Shown: positions 11,588 through 23,606, counted from the stretch's first letter. The stretch: DNA of 64,000 nucleotides from Anisus vortex (GCA_949126835.1 OX421499.1:25858490-25922489), one strand, 5' to 3'. Made by a program: numbers and translations. The notes: generated by a model not told the origin, from the sequence alone.

Positions 11588-12256
11588 GTTTTGTACCCAC
11601 GTGATGGTTTGTACCCACGTGATGTTTTGTACCCACGTGATGTGTTGTACACACGTGATGTTTCTACTAACGTGATTTTTGTACCCACGTGATGTTTTGT
11701 ACCCACGTGATGTTTTGTACACACGTGATGTTTTGTACCCACGTGATGTTTTGTGCTAACGTGGTGTTTTGTACCCACTTTGTGTTTTGTACCCACTTGA
11801 TGTTTTGTACCCACGTGATGTTCTGTACCCACGTGATGTTTTGTACCCACTTTGTGTTTTGTACCCACGTGATGTTTTGTACCCACCTGATGTTCTGTAC
11901 CCACGTGATGTTTTGTACCCACGTGATGTTTAGTAATAACGTTATGTTTTGTAAACACGTGATGTTTTGTACTAACGTGGTGGTTAGTACCCACTTTGTG
12001 TTTTGTACCCACGTGATGTTTTGTACCCACGTGATGTTCTGTACCCACGTGATGTTTTGTACCCACGTGATGTTTTGTAATAACGTGATGTTTTGTACCC
12101 ACGTGATGTTTTTGTACCCACGTGCTGTTTTGTACCCACGTGATGCTTTATACCTGCGTGATGTTTTGTGCTAAAGTGATGTTTTGTACCCACGTGATGT
12201 TTTTTACCCACGTGATGTTTTGTACCAACATGATGTTTTCTACCCACGTGATTTTA
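11588..12256. repeat. 18-bp minisatellite with 24 CACGTG palindromes
   Basis: About 37 units of consensus TGTACCCACGTGATGTTT. I count 24 intact CACGTG hexamers; the others read CACTTT, CACTTG, AACGTG, AACGTT or similar. CACGTG is the canonical E-box bound by bHLH-zip proteins (MYC/MAX, USF, MITF/TFE, CLOCK), and CACGTGA fits the TFE/MITF preference. Because the unit is six codons long, both strands stay open (frames at 11548-12102 and 11689-12174), which is an artefact. Whether any factor binds here is unknown. Confidence 0.95.
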
Positions 12257-12264
12257 TGTGACAG

Positions 12265-12510
12265 CGCCATGCCTGAATGTGATACGGTGGTCTTGCAGCT
12301 TCGCGTTAAATTGACACCGCGAAGGCATCGGGTTGGAATCCATGTGATAACGCCAGGAATTCTACCTGGCAACAGAATATATCCCTGTGTTCAGCCAGCT
12401 CTGAGGGGACATTGCGTAAGAAAAGTAAAAAATCCGTCGATCAATTTTACTGGCCATACAATCAACTTGCAGTGTAGTCGTAGTGTAAACTGGCCTCATA
12501 AACTTAAATG
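12265..12510 (+). mobile_element. Degenerate tRNA-derived SINE
   Basis: GATACGGTGGTCTTGCAGC resembles an A-box region and GGTTGGAATCC (about 12331) a B box with one mismatch. The body keeps GTTCAGCCAGCTCTGAG, GGACATTGCG and CTGGCCATACAATC, matching the order of the SINE at 4164. It joins directly onto the right edge of the 18-bp array. Confidence 0.55.
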
Positions 12511-13534
12511 ACGCGTTAATTTTTTTATATTTTTATAACTACGCCAGTCTTCAATATTAGATTAAAAATATGGAGGGGGGGGTACTATGCGTTAGCCATG
12601 GTCATTCTGAAGAAGGAAACAATGTACTCAGCAATCCTGTCTAGCCAAGCCCAATGGCTGGTTGGCCAGGCCTATAGTCAGAGTTGTTAGTGCTATCGGG
12701 CGACAGTGCATGTACACGGGCTATGTCACCACGTTAATGATCCGGGGGGGGGGGGGGGGACTCTGCCTGTGAGAGGGGGGGGGGGGGGAAAGAAGTACAT
12801 GTGACTGCGGAGACTGTGCCCTATGTTACGCGTCATGCCCGTATAATGGCATGTCTCGGTGGCATCATCTCGGACATGGTCATGGTGTGCCTCCCCCCCC
12901 CCCTACCGTTGCCCCACGCCTTTCCAACGTTACGCCCTAGGCTTAAGAGGCTCGTTCAGTTGTTGTTTTTTAAAGAGCCAATAGAAATAGGACATTCTGT
13001 AGTCGACCCAAAACAGCCCAAAAATCTGCCGACATGTTTACTTCCTGCTAAAACACTACCGGCAAAGCTAACGATGATCTACAACAAACAAACAAAAAAC
13101 ATGCTCATATTAACATGAGATAATGAACTGAACACATTCATCACACATCCCACCAGTTATCTTATCCTGAAAATGTCATTAGCTCCCTTTTTAGTTCTCC
13201 GAAACACAAAGAACTAACTTTAATCATTGATGTGCAAGTCATCAGCACGTGCCGTTTTAAATCCAGTATTTATCTATTAATCAGCTTTTTTTTTACCTTT
13301 TCACCATCATCCTATCAGGTGTTTGGTAATGCTACTATAGCTTTCCCGACTGAACCTGTCTATCCATTAAAACAATCAATTTTTCAAAGTGAATAGAGCT
13401 ATGTAAAAAAACAACAACAGGCAAACAAATAAACAGTAACAAACATACTCTTAGTTTTAATTAAAAGTTACTGAATACATATGCGAATAAAAACAAGCCA
13501 ATTCCATTAAAAGAATATACACATTGTACTAGAC
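12511..13534. other. Intergenic DNA with G/C homopolymers
   Basis: G runs near 12745-12759 and 12776-12788, and a C run near 12894-12903. The segment 12795-12870 (GTGACTGCGGAGACTGTGCC onward) resembles, in the opposite orientation, about 60945-61023. That points to a shared dispersed repeat of unknown type. No gene recognised. Confidence 0.45.
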
Positions 13535-14310
13535 CATAGGTTCTCAACGGGGGCGATATCGCCCCCCAGGGGGCGATGAGAAGCTTTAGGGGGGCGATAA
13601 CATTCCCGGGGGCGATTGGGGGGCGATGAAGGGCAAATGGGCGGTACAAACGTACCTGCTAAAATTTCAACACCTCAGCTATTTGAATCGATTAGTTTTT
13701 GGATGAAATATGATGTAAACGCAAGTGCTTCTAAATATCTGATACCCCAACAGTAGGCATACATATTATTGAACAAATAAGAATCGCAATACCGGTAACT
13801 TTTCGATGAAGTAGGGGTTAGTATTTGGCAAATATGGTAAGCGGCCGTCTCGTCTAATGGTTGATTCACCGGACTGTCGCCTTAACATCTGCTAATATTA
13901 CTCTTTTGATCTGTTTGTATTACCGAAATGTCCTTTAATGCGTTTGAATTTTTTGTAAAGAGGTAACCACAATAGCTGAGCGGTATAGATACGTAGTAAT
14001 CATACAAACTGGGTAGTTATTGTAATGCTTCAAAATATTCATGTAAATTCTTTAGTCATACAATATTTATAAACTTTTCATATAATATTTTTTACAGTTC
14101 TATCATATCAATTCAAAGTTATAAATGCAAGTCATTTAGTTTTTTATAAAAGAAAAAAAAATTGAAATATTACCTCAAATGAAACGGGTTAATTATCTCC
14201 CTTTAATTAACAAATGTTTCTGCTAAAATTAAGTTTGGGGGGGGGGGGGGCGGTGAGCGGAAAAAAAATGTAAAAGGGGGCGATGAGCCGAAAAAGGTTG
14301 AGAACCTATG
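13535..14310. mobile_element. 776-bp hAT-like element, perfect TSD TACTAGAC
   Basis: Left end CATAGGTTCTCAAC and right end GTTGAGAACCTATG are inverted. TACTAGAC occurs exactly on both sides (13527-13534 and 14311-14318). The terminal regions are rich in GGGGGCGATGAG blocks (left about 13560-13630, right about 14275-14290). The interior is AT-rich and non-coding, and includes a TCTAATGGTTGATTCACCGG segment. A diverged, left-truncated relative lies at 32572-33398. No transposase is encoded, so it is a non-autonomous hAT. Confidence 0.88.
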
Positions 14311-15466
14311 TACTAGACAAACAACAAACAGTATCATCAAACAGCAAGACAAACAACAAACTCTATAATCAAACAGCTAGACAAACAGTAGAAAGATAGA
14401 TTAGTAACATTAAAACTAAAGATGTGTGTGTGGGGAGGGGGGAGGTAGAGGTACATAGATAATGCAGTTGTTGTAACAGGTGATGGCCGAAGGTGAGTGA
14501 AAGTGGCGTCGAGGTTTGGGTGTAAGGGTGGTATGATTGGTGGAGGTGAGAGAAAGGAGAGGGTGGGTAAGGTAAAGTTTGTGTGTGCGTCGCGTGAGTG
14601 TGTGTGTGTCTGTATGTTTTTACGAATCTGTTGTTGGGCGGAATGGTCGCGTGCTAGGGCGGTGAGTGGTTTATTGACACAAAGGCTCGCGGGTTCGATG
14701 CTGGTTGGTTACAGCAGTGTTGTAGTCCATTAACCCCGGCCCCCGATACACATTACATTTCTTAAGCCACACCAGATGTTTTCCTTAAAAAAAATTTGAA
14801 AGCACATACATATACTTATTTCAACATACACACAAACATATATACAAACACTGATGCATGTTTAGCATACATAATGATGGTCATTTGAATAGCACGACTC
14901 TCCATGTTATCCCATTTAGCATGGTCAGTGCGCTGTTGTCCAGATTCATTGTGGGTATTGATCCGATAGTTAAATAGATTTCAGGCCACAGGTTCCCTAG
15001 AGTCGCTCAACTCAACGCCACCTTGTCATACTTACAAACACGAATATAGGCCGAGGGGTCGGAAACCTCTGGCATGCAGAGATATTTTCAATGGCACGCG
15101 GGATACATTCAAAAAGGTGATTTTTTAATGCAAGTCAAAACAACAGACGGCAGCAGAATTAATAGCTTCTGTGTGGCAAATTACATGAAAATCACACTGG
15201 ACGTTGAGTGTTAAATCTCAGGAAAGTTTGTGTGCAAAAGTTAAATGCATAAATTGAAAACGTCCTTAAAAGGGAATTTTTATTATATCAACAAGATTTA
15301 CATTGAAAAAATAAACAACAAAGTTTACAGACGATTAACTATTTTATAAGTTTAACTTAACAGGGCATAGATTCTATATAAATAATTAGTTAGGATAATT
15401 TTTAAAAGAGGGGAAAGTTGATGTCATGAAAATAAATGTAAGAGTGTAAATTGAATGAGTAAAGTA
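14311..15466. other. Intergenic DNA with a weak tRNA-like patch
   Basis: A tRNA-like stretch (about 14640-14720) contains GGGTTCGATGCTGG, a B-box look-alike, but no SINE body follows clearly. AGGGGTCGGAAACCTCTGG near 15055 resembles a hAT end without a partner. Otherwise nothing recognised. Confidence 0.4.
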
Positions 15467-15702
15467 AAGTATCCCGTCGGACCAAATTCATCCATAGGGA
15501 TGGGGAAGCAGCGTTAATCAGTTTCCCTGGCCACGGCATACTAGATGATTGTGTGGCCAGCACTATGCACAGACCCAGCTTAGGTCAGGTACCCATCAGA
15601 GCTGGGTAGACTCAGGAACACCTTCCAAACCCGAGAATAAACCCTAGCCTTCACCAGGATTCGAACCCAGGACCTTTGGTACCCGCTGCCGCTCTGCCAC
15701 CA
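15467..15702 (-). mobile_element. tRNA-derived SINE, minus strand
   Basis: Read on the minus strand it has an A box TGGCAGAGCGG (15689-15699), a B box GGTTCGAATCC (15657-15667), then CCTGGTGAAGGCTAGGG, a GGGTTTGG..GTGTTCCTGAG region, ACAATCATCTAGTATGCCG, and the 3' end GTCCGACGGGATACTTTACT. It is the best copy after 4164-4440. It appears complete, with an AT-rich GAATGAG repeat at its 5' side. Confidence 0.85.
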
Positions 15703-15945
15703 TTGAATGAGCATTACATAAACATTGAATGAGAACTGAATAAAAAACAGTGCACAAACACTGAATAAACAACTAGCTGTGAGTAATGATCAATGAAAGC
15801 GAACATTAAATGAACGTTAAAGAAACATTCAATGAACATGAACATTGTATGAATATTAAATAAGCAACGATTGAGCGTTGTAGGAACATTGAGTAATGAA
15901 CATTGAGAATGAACTTTGAATGAAGATTGAAAAGACCAATACCTT
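15703..15945. repeat. Degenerate short-unit repeat (AACATTGAATG)
   Basis: Repeated variants of AACATTGAATGA at irregular 11-25 bp spacing. An old, decayed minisatellite. Confidence 0.7.
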
Positions 15946-17650
15946 GAATTGTAATTAAGTTGAATAATTATAATAATCCTTAAAAAAAAAGGTTGCTATT
16001 GTTTTTAAACTCTTCAGAAGACTCGTGAATTTAGAGAAAGTAAAACCACCACCAAGAACTATAGCCTATAATATAACGCCACACAGAAGCAAAGACCAAT
16101 CAGAAATGAGGAACTGGACTTGGAAGAGAAACAAACAAACAGACAAACAGACAAGATGCGAGTAATGTTTCGGTGTGGACATCGTCATCGGTGACGAGAA
16201 ATAACGAGCGGGAGTTTTGTCTCTGCAAGACACCCCCAGACATGCGCAGTCTGCCAGTGACATTAATCTAGCAAACGGGGTTGAGGGAGAGAGGGGAATA
16301 GAGAGAGAGAGCGGGGAAAAAAGACAATGGGGAAACGTCTGGGAATTGCAGAACCAGAAACGTTTATCTACAAATAATCTACATCAACAGAAAAGTTGGC
16401 AGAATATTTTTTCTGCTTTGTATTGAGCGCCCCCCCCCCCCCCCTCCCATTCTTTTGCCCAAGTTTACATATTTTTTTTATCTTTTTGAGATTTTTTCCA
16501 GGCATGTGTACCTGTTTTTTTTAGCTTTCTGCTAAGTTGGCTAGTAAATATAAAATGTATATACCGGCATTGGCGTCCGCCCCCCTTCCCCCCACGTCAG
16601 TCGTTAATAACCTTCGAAATTATGGAAAATGTCTTAATCTATTTATTTTCGTGGAACTAGAATAAAAAGATGTAAGTTTAGATCTAAAGTCTAAAGGATC
16701 CATCCTTTCTGCCGTTTCCAGAAGCCGCCGGAAAAAAAATTCAAACTCTTCCTTTGACAAGAATCAGTCTTATTCAGTATCGCCACCAAGCTGACAATCA
16801 TAATAAATGTCATCAGACAGATTTAACTGTGTAAAAGAAAAGCCTTTTTGGATTTTGAAGATATTTCTTCGATCAACCTGAATCAAGACGCCCCTGTGGT
16901 GTGAAGAATAACAACATCAAAAGAACGGGAATAACTGATACAGTGCGCCTAAAAAAATGTAAACAAAGTGGGGCACTAAAGAAGCTGCATGTACATAAAC
17001 CACATCCAATGAATGAGTTTTGCAACGACACAAAATAATATTAAACAGAGACTTCGGAAGATGCGCTACTGGCCACCGATCGGTGACTAAGCCGTAACAG
17101 CAGCATAGTTTACATGCCTGGCCACTGCAGTCACATATCTGGATCCCATCGTACTGCAGTAGCCTACAATTTAAAATCCGCCATGAACAGACCATATTAT
17201 CGGGATATACTAGTGAAAGCAACAAAACAGAATAACAGATAATAATTTTCACACAACTTCTGATACTGATAATCATCATCAATTCCTTTACCGATGTGTT
17301 CGCTTGGGTAAGGGGTGGGGGGAGAGGGAGCGAATGGATTCTTCAGCAGTCAACTTTCTACACTTTTCCCTATCTGGAGCGGCTGGTGAAATAGTTGTAG
17401 AAGCTTACTCCAGTTTTTAAAGTATAATTTTTACAACCTTAAACTCATTTTCGGTATAGAATTTTATGATTTTTGTTTGTTATCTTATTATTATTTCCCC
17501 TCCCTTCTTTTCCTATTTTTACGTGCCCATCAAAATGTTGCCCCTTTGGACGTGCCGCAAAAGAAATGTCTTTATCATAAATATATGCGAAAGCCATCTT
17601 GGCTTCAAATGGATGTAGGCCTACATATAATAAAATAAAGGATTATTTTT
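15946..17650. other. Unannotated DNA
   Basis: Holds a C run (about 16430-16444) and ordinary mixed sequence. A minus-strand 121-aa frame (16917-17282) has a hydrophobic start and several cysteines, but no recognised domain, and I do not call it a gene. No other element seen. Confidence 0.4.
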
Positions 17651-17843
17651 AACTGAAGGTCCCGAGTTTGAATCTTGGTGAAGTCTAGGCTATTTATTTT
17701 TCTCGGACCTGGAGGCTGTCCAAGCTCTGCTGGGTAACTTGGGGAAACGTAAAGGCGGCTGGGCATTATGCTGGTCACAGAATTCTCCTAGTATATCAGT
17801 TCACGGAAACTGACGAACGGTGCTTCAATAGTCCTATAGGGGA
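17651..17843 (+). mobile_element. SINE copy, head partly lost
   Basis: Keeps GAGTTTGAATCTTGGTGAAG (B-box region), CTCGGACCTGGAGGCTGTCC, GTAAAGGCGGCTGGGCATTA, GCTGGTCACAGAATTCTCC and CTATAGGGGATAC, in the order of the SINE at 4164. The A-box half is missing or too diverged. Confidence 0.75.
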
Positions 17844-18159
17844 TACTACTTTTTCATTTGGCATCATAAACTTAATCTTAACTTTAATCTTTAGTCATCC
17901 TAGAGAGCGTCGGATAATTTTTCGTTTTCGATAATATTCTGGGACAAAATTTTCGCAAAAATAAGATTAAAATTTTTTTTTTACTTACACGTTTATGTAC
18001 ATACTACTTTTTCATTTAGCATTATAAACTATATCTTAACTTTCATCTTCAGTCATCTTAGAGAGCGTCGGATTATTTTTCGTTTTATATAATATTCTGG
18101 ACAAAATTTTCGCAAAAATAAGATTTAAATTTATTATTTTTTTACTTACACGTTTATGT
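17844..18159. repeat. 158-bp tandem duplication
   Basis: Two direct copies (17844-18001 and 18002-18159) sharing TACTACTTTTTCATTT, TCTTAACTTT, AGAGAGCGTCGGAT, GACAAAATTTTCGC and TTACTTACACGTTTATGT. They differ by scattered substitutions and small indels. The left copy abuts the SINE 3' end. Confidence 0.88.
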
Positions 18160-19974
18160 TTGAATTATTTTGTTTCTCTTCGCTTTTGTTTTATTTTTAT
18201 TTTTTTTAATGTTAATTTTAGGGGGGGGGGGGAGAGGGTGAGGGCTAAAGAAGTAACTCCACTAGACCAATTTAATCTACAGGGCTTGTGAAGCGTCGTT
18301 CACAGACTGTTTAGGCTAAGGATTATTTTATTGTGTTACTTTATAACCTGTTACGCTAAATATGTAATGGACTGCATATCAAATACAATGTTTACAAGAT
18401 GCAACGAGCATTATTGCCATTTTAAGAGTGCAGCCCAGGGGAGATAACTCCACCACCAGCGCGCATTCCCTGAAATAGTGAATTCTCCAGCGACCCATCA
18501 GAATACATTCTTAGCGTGAATACTCTATCGGCAGTAGACAAACACGAAAACACTAAGACCGCACTGGTTGAAAGGTACATGAAACTCCTCGCGATCTACG
18601 GGATAGTAAAACACGAGGGATGCGTCGAGAGCTGCAAAGGTGGGGGGGGGGGGTCTTAGGGTGGGATGGGGGTGACGGATGGAAGGGGTGATGGGGGGAA
18701 GGGAGGGGTTAAAAGAGAGAGAGAGATGTGGGTAGGATTCTGGCACCTGGTTAAACCATCAAGTTCCAGAACTGGCTCTATCTGCTATCAGAGTTCTGTT
18801 GGTACCAGGTGTTTACCGGTCTGACTGGCGCCAGAGGTATCACCAGCTGTCGGCACACTTTCACAGATAGCTCCCAAACAAGTGGTCATGGAGGCATGCA
18901 CGTGTGGCCTCACATCCGAAGGAGAGCACGGGTGTTTCGGTGCTTAGACTGAAGGATGCGTTCAGAATACTCTGCTTTTTTAGACAAGTTGAGGGGAGGA
19001 TGTGAAAGGGTGGGAGGGCGGGGTATAGATAGAGAAGTTCGGCGATGCAAGGACGAGCGAAAGAAATATCCAAAGACTTTGTGATAAATTATAAAGCGTT
19101 TGTAAGATATTGGGTTTATAGATGGATAAAATAAAGGGTAAGTTATCACAATATTATAAGAAAGGCTTATTGTTGATAGGTAAATACATTATTATATTAC
19201 CGGTAACAGCGGTAATAAGTTGCAAAACTTAAACCGGACCAAAAAAAATGTTTAAAAAATCAATTAACTTTTGACCAGGGCATTTTTTAACATTTTAACA
19301 GTAACAATGCATTTTTCGTTAACATTATTTTATTATTTCTTCCAATTAATTTTCCGTTATCATCGAATCGGTCTTTTTTTTTTTTTTTTACATTTTAGGC
19401 AAAGTATACTTTATAAACGAAGCCGACAGTTTCTATTATGTGGACTCTTGTTCCAACTTCCAAATCCAGACCACGCATAATTACAGACTTTCCTTTACCG
19501 GACAATCCCACAAGACCAAAACACAATATTAATAATACAATAACTAAACAAGAAGAACAAAACAATAACTACAAAGTCAAGTACCCGCCATTATACATCA
19601 AAAACTAAACTATTTAAAAAATCTGATCGCTACGCCTAAACCGATCTAGCTGCAGAGATGTTTTTCTTAACATCATTAATAATTTATTGTAGTAAATTCA
19701 CATTTTTGTTTTGATGATTTATGATCTGGAAAAAAAAAAAGCCTTCCTCCTCCCTCTCCCTCACAAATCTTTGAAGGTCTTTGTCTGAACAGCTGAGTTC
19801 CATAGTTTCAGTTTCCTTTAACAACACCCCTCCCCCGCCCTGCTTTACTTACCCAACGGATGTCCGGTACTCATCACGTGTCCTCAATCATCTTCAATCA
19901 GGTACCGACTAAATATAATAGCTTTCACTTTTTTAAATATTTTTTTTTTACCGTTAAGGCTCATTGTTACCATG
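18160..19974. other. Unannotated DNA
   Basis: G runs near 18222-18231 and 18643-18652, GA-rich patch near 18715-18726, T runs near 19375-19390. Several short chance frames. No gene or element recognised; the less AT-rich part is about 18720-19070. Confidence 0.4.
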
Positions 19975-20176
19975 AGGGTGGCACGGTTCGGCTGGCGCAC
20001 TGAAAGTCCTGGGTTGAAATCTTGGTGAAGACTAGGATTGGTTTCCCGGGTCTGAAGGGTGTCCCTGAGTGTACCCAGCTCTTATGGGTACCTTACTTAT
20101 GGGGGTAAAGTAAAGGCGGCTGGGCAATGCAATGGCCACTCAATCCCATAGTATGCAGAGATCACAGAAACTGGAC
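19975..20176 (+). mobile_element. SINE copy, plus half of an opposed pair
   Basis: Head GGTGGCACGGTTCGGCTGG, degenerate B box GGTTGAAATCT, then GGGTCTGAAGGGTGTCC, GTAAAGTAAAGGCGGCTGGG and GGCCACTCAATCCC. Truncated at the C16 run. Confidence 0.78.
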
Positions 20177-20191
20177 CCCCCCCCCCCCCCC

Positions 20192-20277
20192 AGACCCGAG
20201 GACAAATCACCAGGATTCAAACCCAGAACCTTCGGTACGCAAGCCAAACGCGCTGCCGCCCGCCTACCGTGCCACAT
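20192..20277 (-). mobile_element. SINE copy, minus half of an opposed pair
   Basis: Read in reverse it begins GTGGCACGGTAGGCGGGCGG, has a B box GGTTTGAATCC, and ends at CAGACCCGAGG as CCTCGGGTCTG. It is a SINE head in the opposite orientation, joined through a C16 run (20176-20191) to the plus-strand copy. Confidence 0.75.
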
Positions 20278-21530
20278 TTGAGTTATGTTATATTTCATTA
20301 GAAATCGATATTATTAAAATGTAAACTAATGATTGCCTTCCTTTTTTTTTTGTAACTTGAAAAATAAAAAATTTAGAATCATTATCATAAATCCTTAAAA
20401 AAAACAACAAATATTCAAAGAAGTTTCGTCCCGCCTCCACCCACCCATGAACAATACATATTCTTTATTTCTTTTCCTTTCTATTCCTTACCCCCCCCCC
20501 CCCCCCACACACACACAGTAGTCGAAGCCCCAAAAGCCGCGTTCTATCTCTGCTGACGTAACATCGTAACAATCCAAAGCTATGCAAACATTGAACTGGC
20601 GTGAGTATGGGTAGGTCCGTATGTCTACGTTTGTGTGTGAGTGTGTGTGTGGGAGGGGGTGGATGTATGTGCGGGCACGTGCTTGTTGGCGCGCGCTGAC
20701 ATGAACACCCCTCCCCCCCCCCCCTTCTACTCATTAACACAAACCGCAAACAGTAGCAAAGTGCACATTTCTTGAGTTACCCAATAAATATAGATCTATT
20801 ACCGGTAAGACTCATGCGTTTCCTTTATCCACCTTTTTTTTATGACTAGTTTTATTGTTAAGCACTTGAGCATACACATTAAGAAAAAAAAAAGAATAAA
20901 TTTATGGGTAAGCAGAGAGCAGTATCTCTCCCCCCCCCCCCCTTTTGTATTCTTTCAAATTATCATAGGGTTTTACTTTGTCTAAGTTTTGTCTAGGTTT
21001 AAGTCGAGCTCATAAATCAATTCATATTTTTTTCTAACGCACAACAATATTTATCTGATTCTGTTAGGCCATTGGGAATAGTGTGTGTGTTAAAAAGAGA
21101 GAGAGAGAGAGAAAGAGAGAGAAAGAGAGAGAGAAAGAAAGAGAGAGAGAGAGATAGCTTCTTTCTTTCTTCACCTTGCCATAAAGTCACGAGACAGCTA
21201 TTTGAAATATGGAGATGTAAAATATTGAGACATTTCAGTAACAGGTACTAGACATTAAATTAACACTGCCCGTGAGCAGACAGGTGCAACAGGTGCAAGG
21301 GTTGTATGGGGGTGTTTCTGGCATGAGGGCTGTATGGGATATGAAGCTAAGGAAATACTTTCTGATATTTATTATTTCTCCGCGCCTTCGATTAGGATTT
21401 TGTTGTTGTTGTTGAGCGTTGCTGTAGTTCTGGTTGCTGTTTAGGGAAAGATAACAGGTAGATTGATGATGGGAAGAATGTCTGTCTGTAGTTTTAGTGT
21501 ACTGGCTGTCTCAATAGTCGAAAGAATTTC
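20278..21530. other. Low-complexity intergenic DNA
   Basis: C runs at about 20490-20506, 20711-20724 and 20931-20942; TG-rich patch near 20632-20655; (GA)n with GAAA interruptions at about 21095-21153. No gene recognised. Confidence 0.5.
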
Positions 21531-21857
21531 TGCCTATATCATCGACATAATGTCTTGACTAAATCATTGACATAATGTCTTGTCTATATCATTGACATAA
21601 TGTCTTGTCTACATCATCGACATAATGTCTTGTCTAAATCATTGACATAATGTCTTGTCTACATCATTGACATAATGTCTTGACTAAATCATTGACATAA
21701 TGTTTGTCTACATCATTGACATAATGTCTTGTCTAAATCATTGACATAATGTTTGTCTACATCATTGACATAATGTCTTGTCTAAATCATTGACATAATG
21801 TTTGTCTACATCATTGACATAATGTCTTGGCTAAATCATTGACATAATGTTTGTCTA
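21531..21857. repeat. 25/24-bp minisatellite
   Basis: About 13 units of ATCATTGACATAATGTCTTG plus TCTAA or TCTAC. Units of 25 bp (TGTCTTGTCTA) and 24 bp (TGTTTGTCTA) occur, and in the right half they alternate, giving a ~49-bp dimer. Confidence 0.93.
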
Positions 21858-22880
21858 GAACATCCAAAGAAATGATGTCTTTATGGTTAGAACTGTGTCT
21901 GCTTAAATTTTTCAATGGAATTTACGTCTATGTGGTTAGAAATCTGCATCAACAAAAGAATAGGACTATATCGTTAAAAGAAAGTCTGTCTAAGTATTTA
22001 AAAAGTATATCTACAAATAGTTAGAATTATGTCTGCCATTAAAAAAATGTCGGTCTAAATCGACAAAAAGTGAATCTGACATAATAATAAGACCGCCAAA
22101 AGAAAGTCGGTCAATGTTTAGCATGTATCTACATCATAAGATCAATATCTACACCAAGAACAGTCTATACACGTTATAGTTATCGTCTAAGTCGGTCTGT
22201 ATCAAACATAATGGTTCTGTCAACATCACCAAATTTTGTTTCGCTATTCTCTTTAACACATTCATCTCTACTACGCTTTCTTAGACATCATTCTATTTCT
22301 CTCCTTTACTCTTGGTTACATACATTTCCTTTTTCTCATACGTTCTAGGGTAATATTTCCTTTCTCTCAAACTTACTTCTTCTTTTTTTTTTTTACCTTC
22401 TATCGTTACTTTATGTAGTTCTACATACGTGTGCATCAATACACTTACACACACACAGACACATACACACACAGACACATACACTTGTCACTGTCAGTAT
22501 TTCAGCTGCAGACCTCGGTGACTGTGACGCCCCCCCCCCTTTCCCTCTGCCCAGGAAACCATGTTTTACGTACGTCTTGACAGACATCTGGTATCGACTC
22601 GGCAAGGACTGTCTGGCTAGGAAGGCACAATAATAGGGCTTGTCCACTGGTCAAGACTTTGGAATTAGTTGACCTGGTTTTTGTTAGACTGCCATTTTCC
22701 TTGATAATTTAATCAATAGATTGAAAGCAAGAACAAATAAATACAAACTCTTTCATTCATTGAAAATATTTAACTGAAATTAAAAACCAATAGTGTAATA
22801 TATGCGTAACAAGCTAAATTCCCTGGCGTTGCCTGGGGGAGGGGGAGCAGGCCTGTATAAGCTACAGATAAAAAAATGTA
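21858..22880. other. Unannotated DNA
   Basis: The left part (to about 22210) repeats GTCTG/GTCTA-like words loosely, perhaps decayed extension of the preceding array. A CA-rich patch lies near 22440-22480. No gene recognised. Confidence 0.4.
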
Positions 22881-23606
22881 TTTACTACAATGAACACAAA
22901 GCTATAGATCTAATTTACTACAATGAACACAAAGCTATAGATCTAATTTACTACAATGAACACAAAGCTATAGATCTAATTTACTACAATGAACACAAAG
23001 CTATAGATCTAATTTACTACAATGAACACAAAGCTATAGATCTAATTTACTACAATGAACACAAAGCTATAGATCTAATTTACTACAATGAACACAAAGC
23101 TATAGATCTAATTTACTACAATGAACACAAAGCTATAGATCTAATTTACTACAATGAACACAAAGCTATAGATCTAATTTACTACAATGAACACAAAGCT
23201 ATAGATCTAATTTACTACAATGAACACAAAGCTATAGATCTAATTTACTACAATGAACACAAAGCTATAGATCTAATTTACTACAATGAACACAAAGCTA
23301 TAGATCTAATTTACTACAATGAACACAAAGCTATAGATCTAATTTACTACAATGAACACAAAGCTATAGATCTAATTTACTACAATGAACACAAAGCTAT
23401 AGATCTAATTTACTACAATGAACACAAAGCTATAGATCTAATTTACTACAATGAACACAAAGCTATAGATCTAATTTACTACAATGAACACAAAGCTATA
23501 GATCTAATTTACTACAATGAACACAAAGCTATAGATCTAATTTACTACAATGAACACAAAGCTATAGATCTAATTTACTACAATGAACACAAAGCTATAG
23601 ATCTAA
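22881..23606. repeat. 33-bp minisatellite, 22 identical units
   Basis: Twenty-two tandem 33-bp units built from TTTACTACAATGAACACAAA and GCTATAGATCTAA. I see no substitution or indel between first and last unit. The 33-bp unit is 11 codons, so a 270-aa frame (22802-23614) repeats IYYNEHKAIDL. No start context, no non-repeat domain and perfect homogeneity argue for recent array expansion, not a protein gene. An assembly-collapsed or assembly-expanded copy number is possible. Confidence 0.97.

Noticed and set aside
11548..12247. Overlapping long frames on both strands (THVMFC and KHHVGT repeats)
   Set aside because: 18-bp array containing a palindrome, so both strands lack stops. No start context or domain.
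15055..15110. hAT-like left end AGGGGTCGGAAACCTC
   Set aside because: No matching right end or target duplication found nearby, so not listed as an element.
16917..17282. 121-aa cysteine-containing secreted-protein-like frame on minus
   Set aside because: Hydrophobic N-terminus and cysteines are suggestive, but there is no recognisable family, no splice or promoter support, and such lengths occur by chance in 64 kb.
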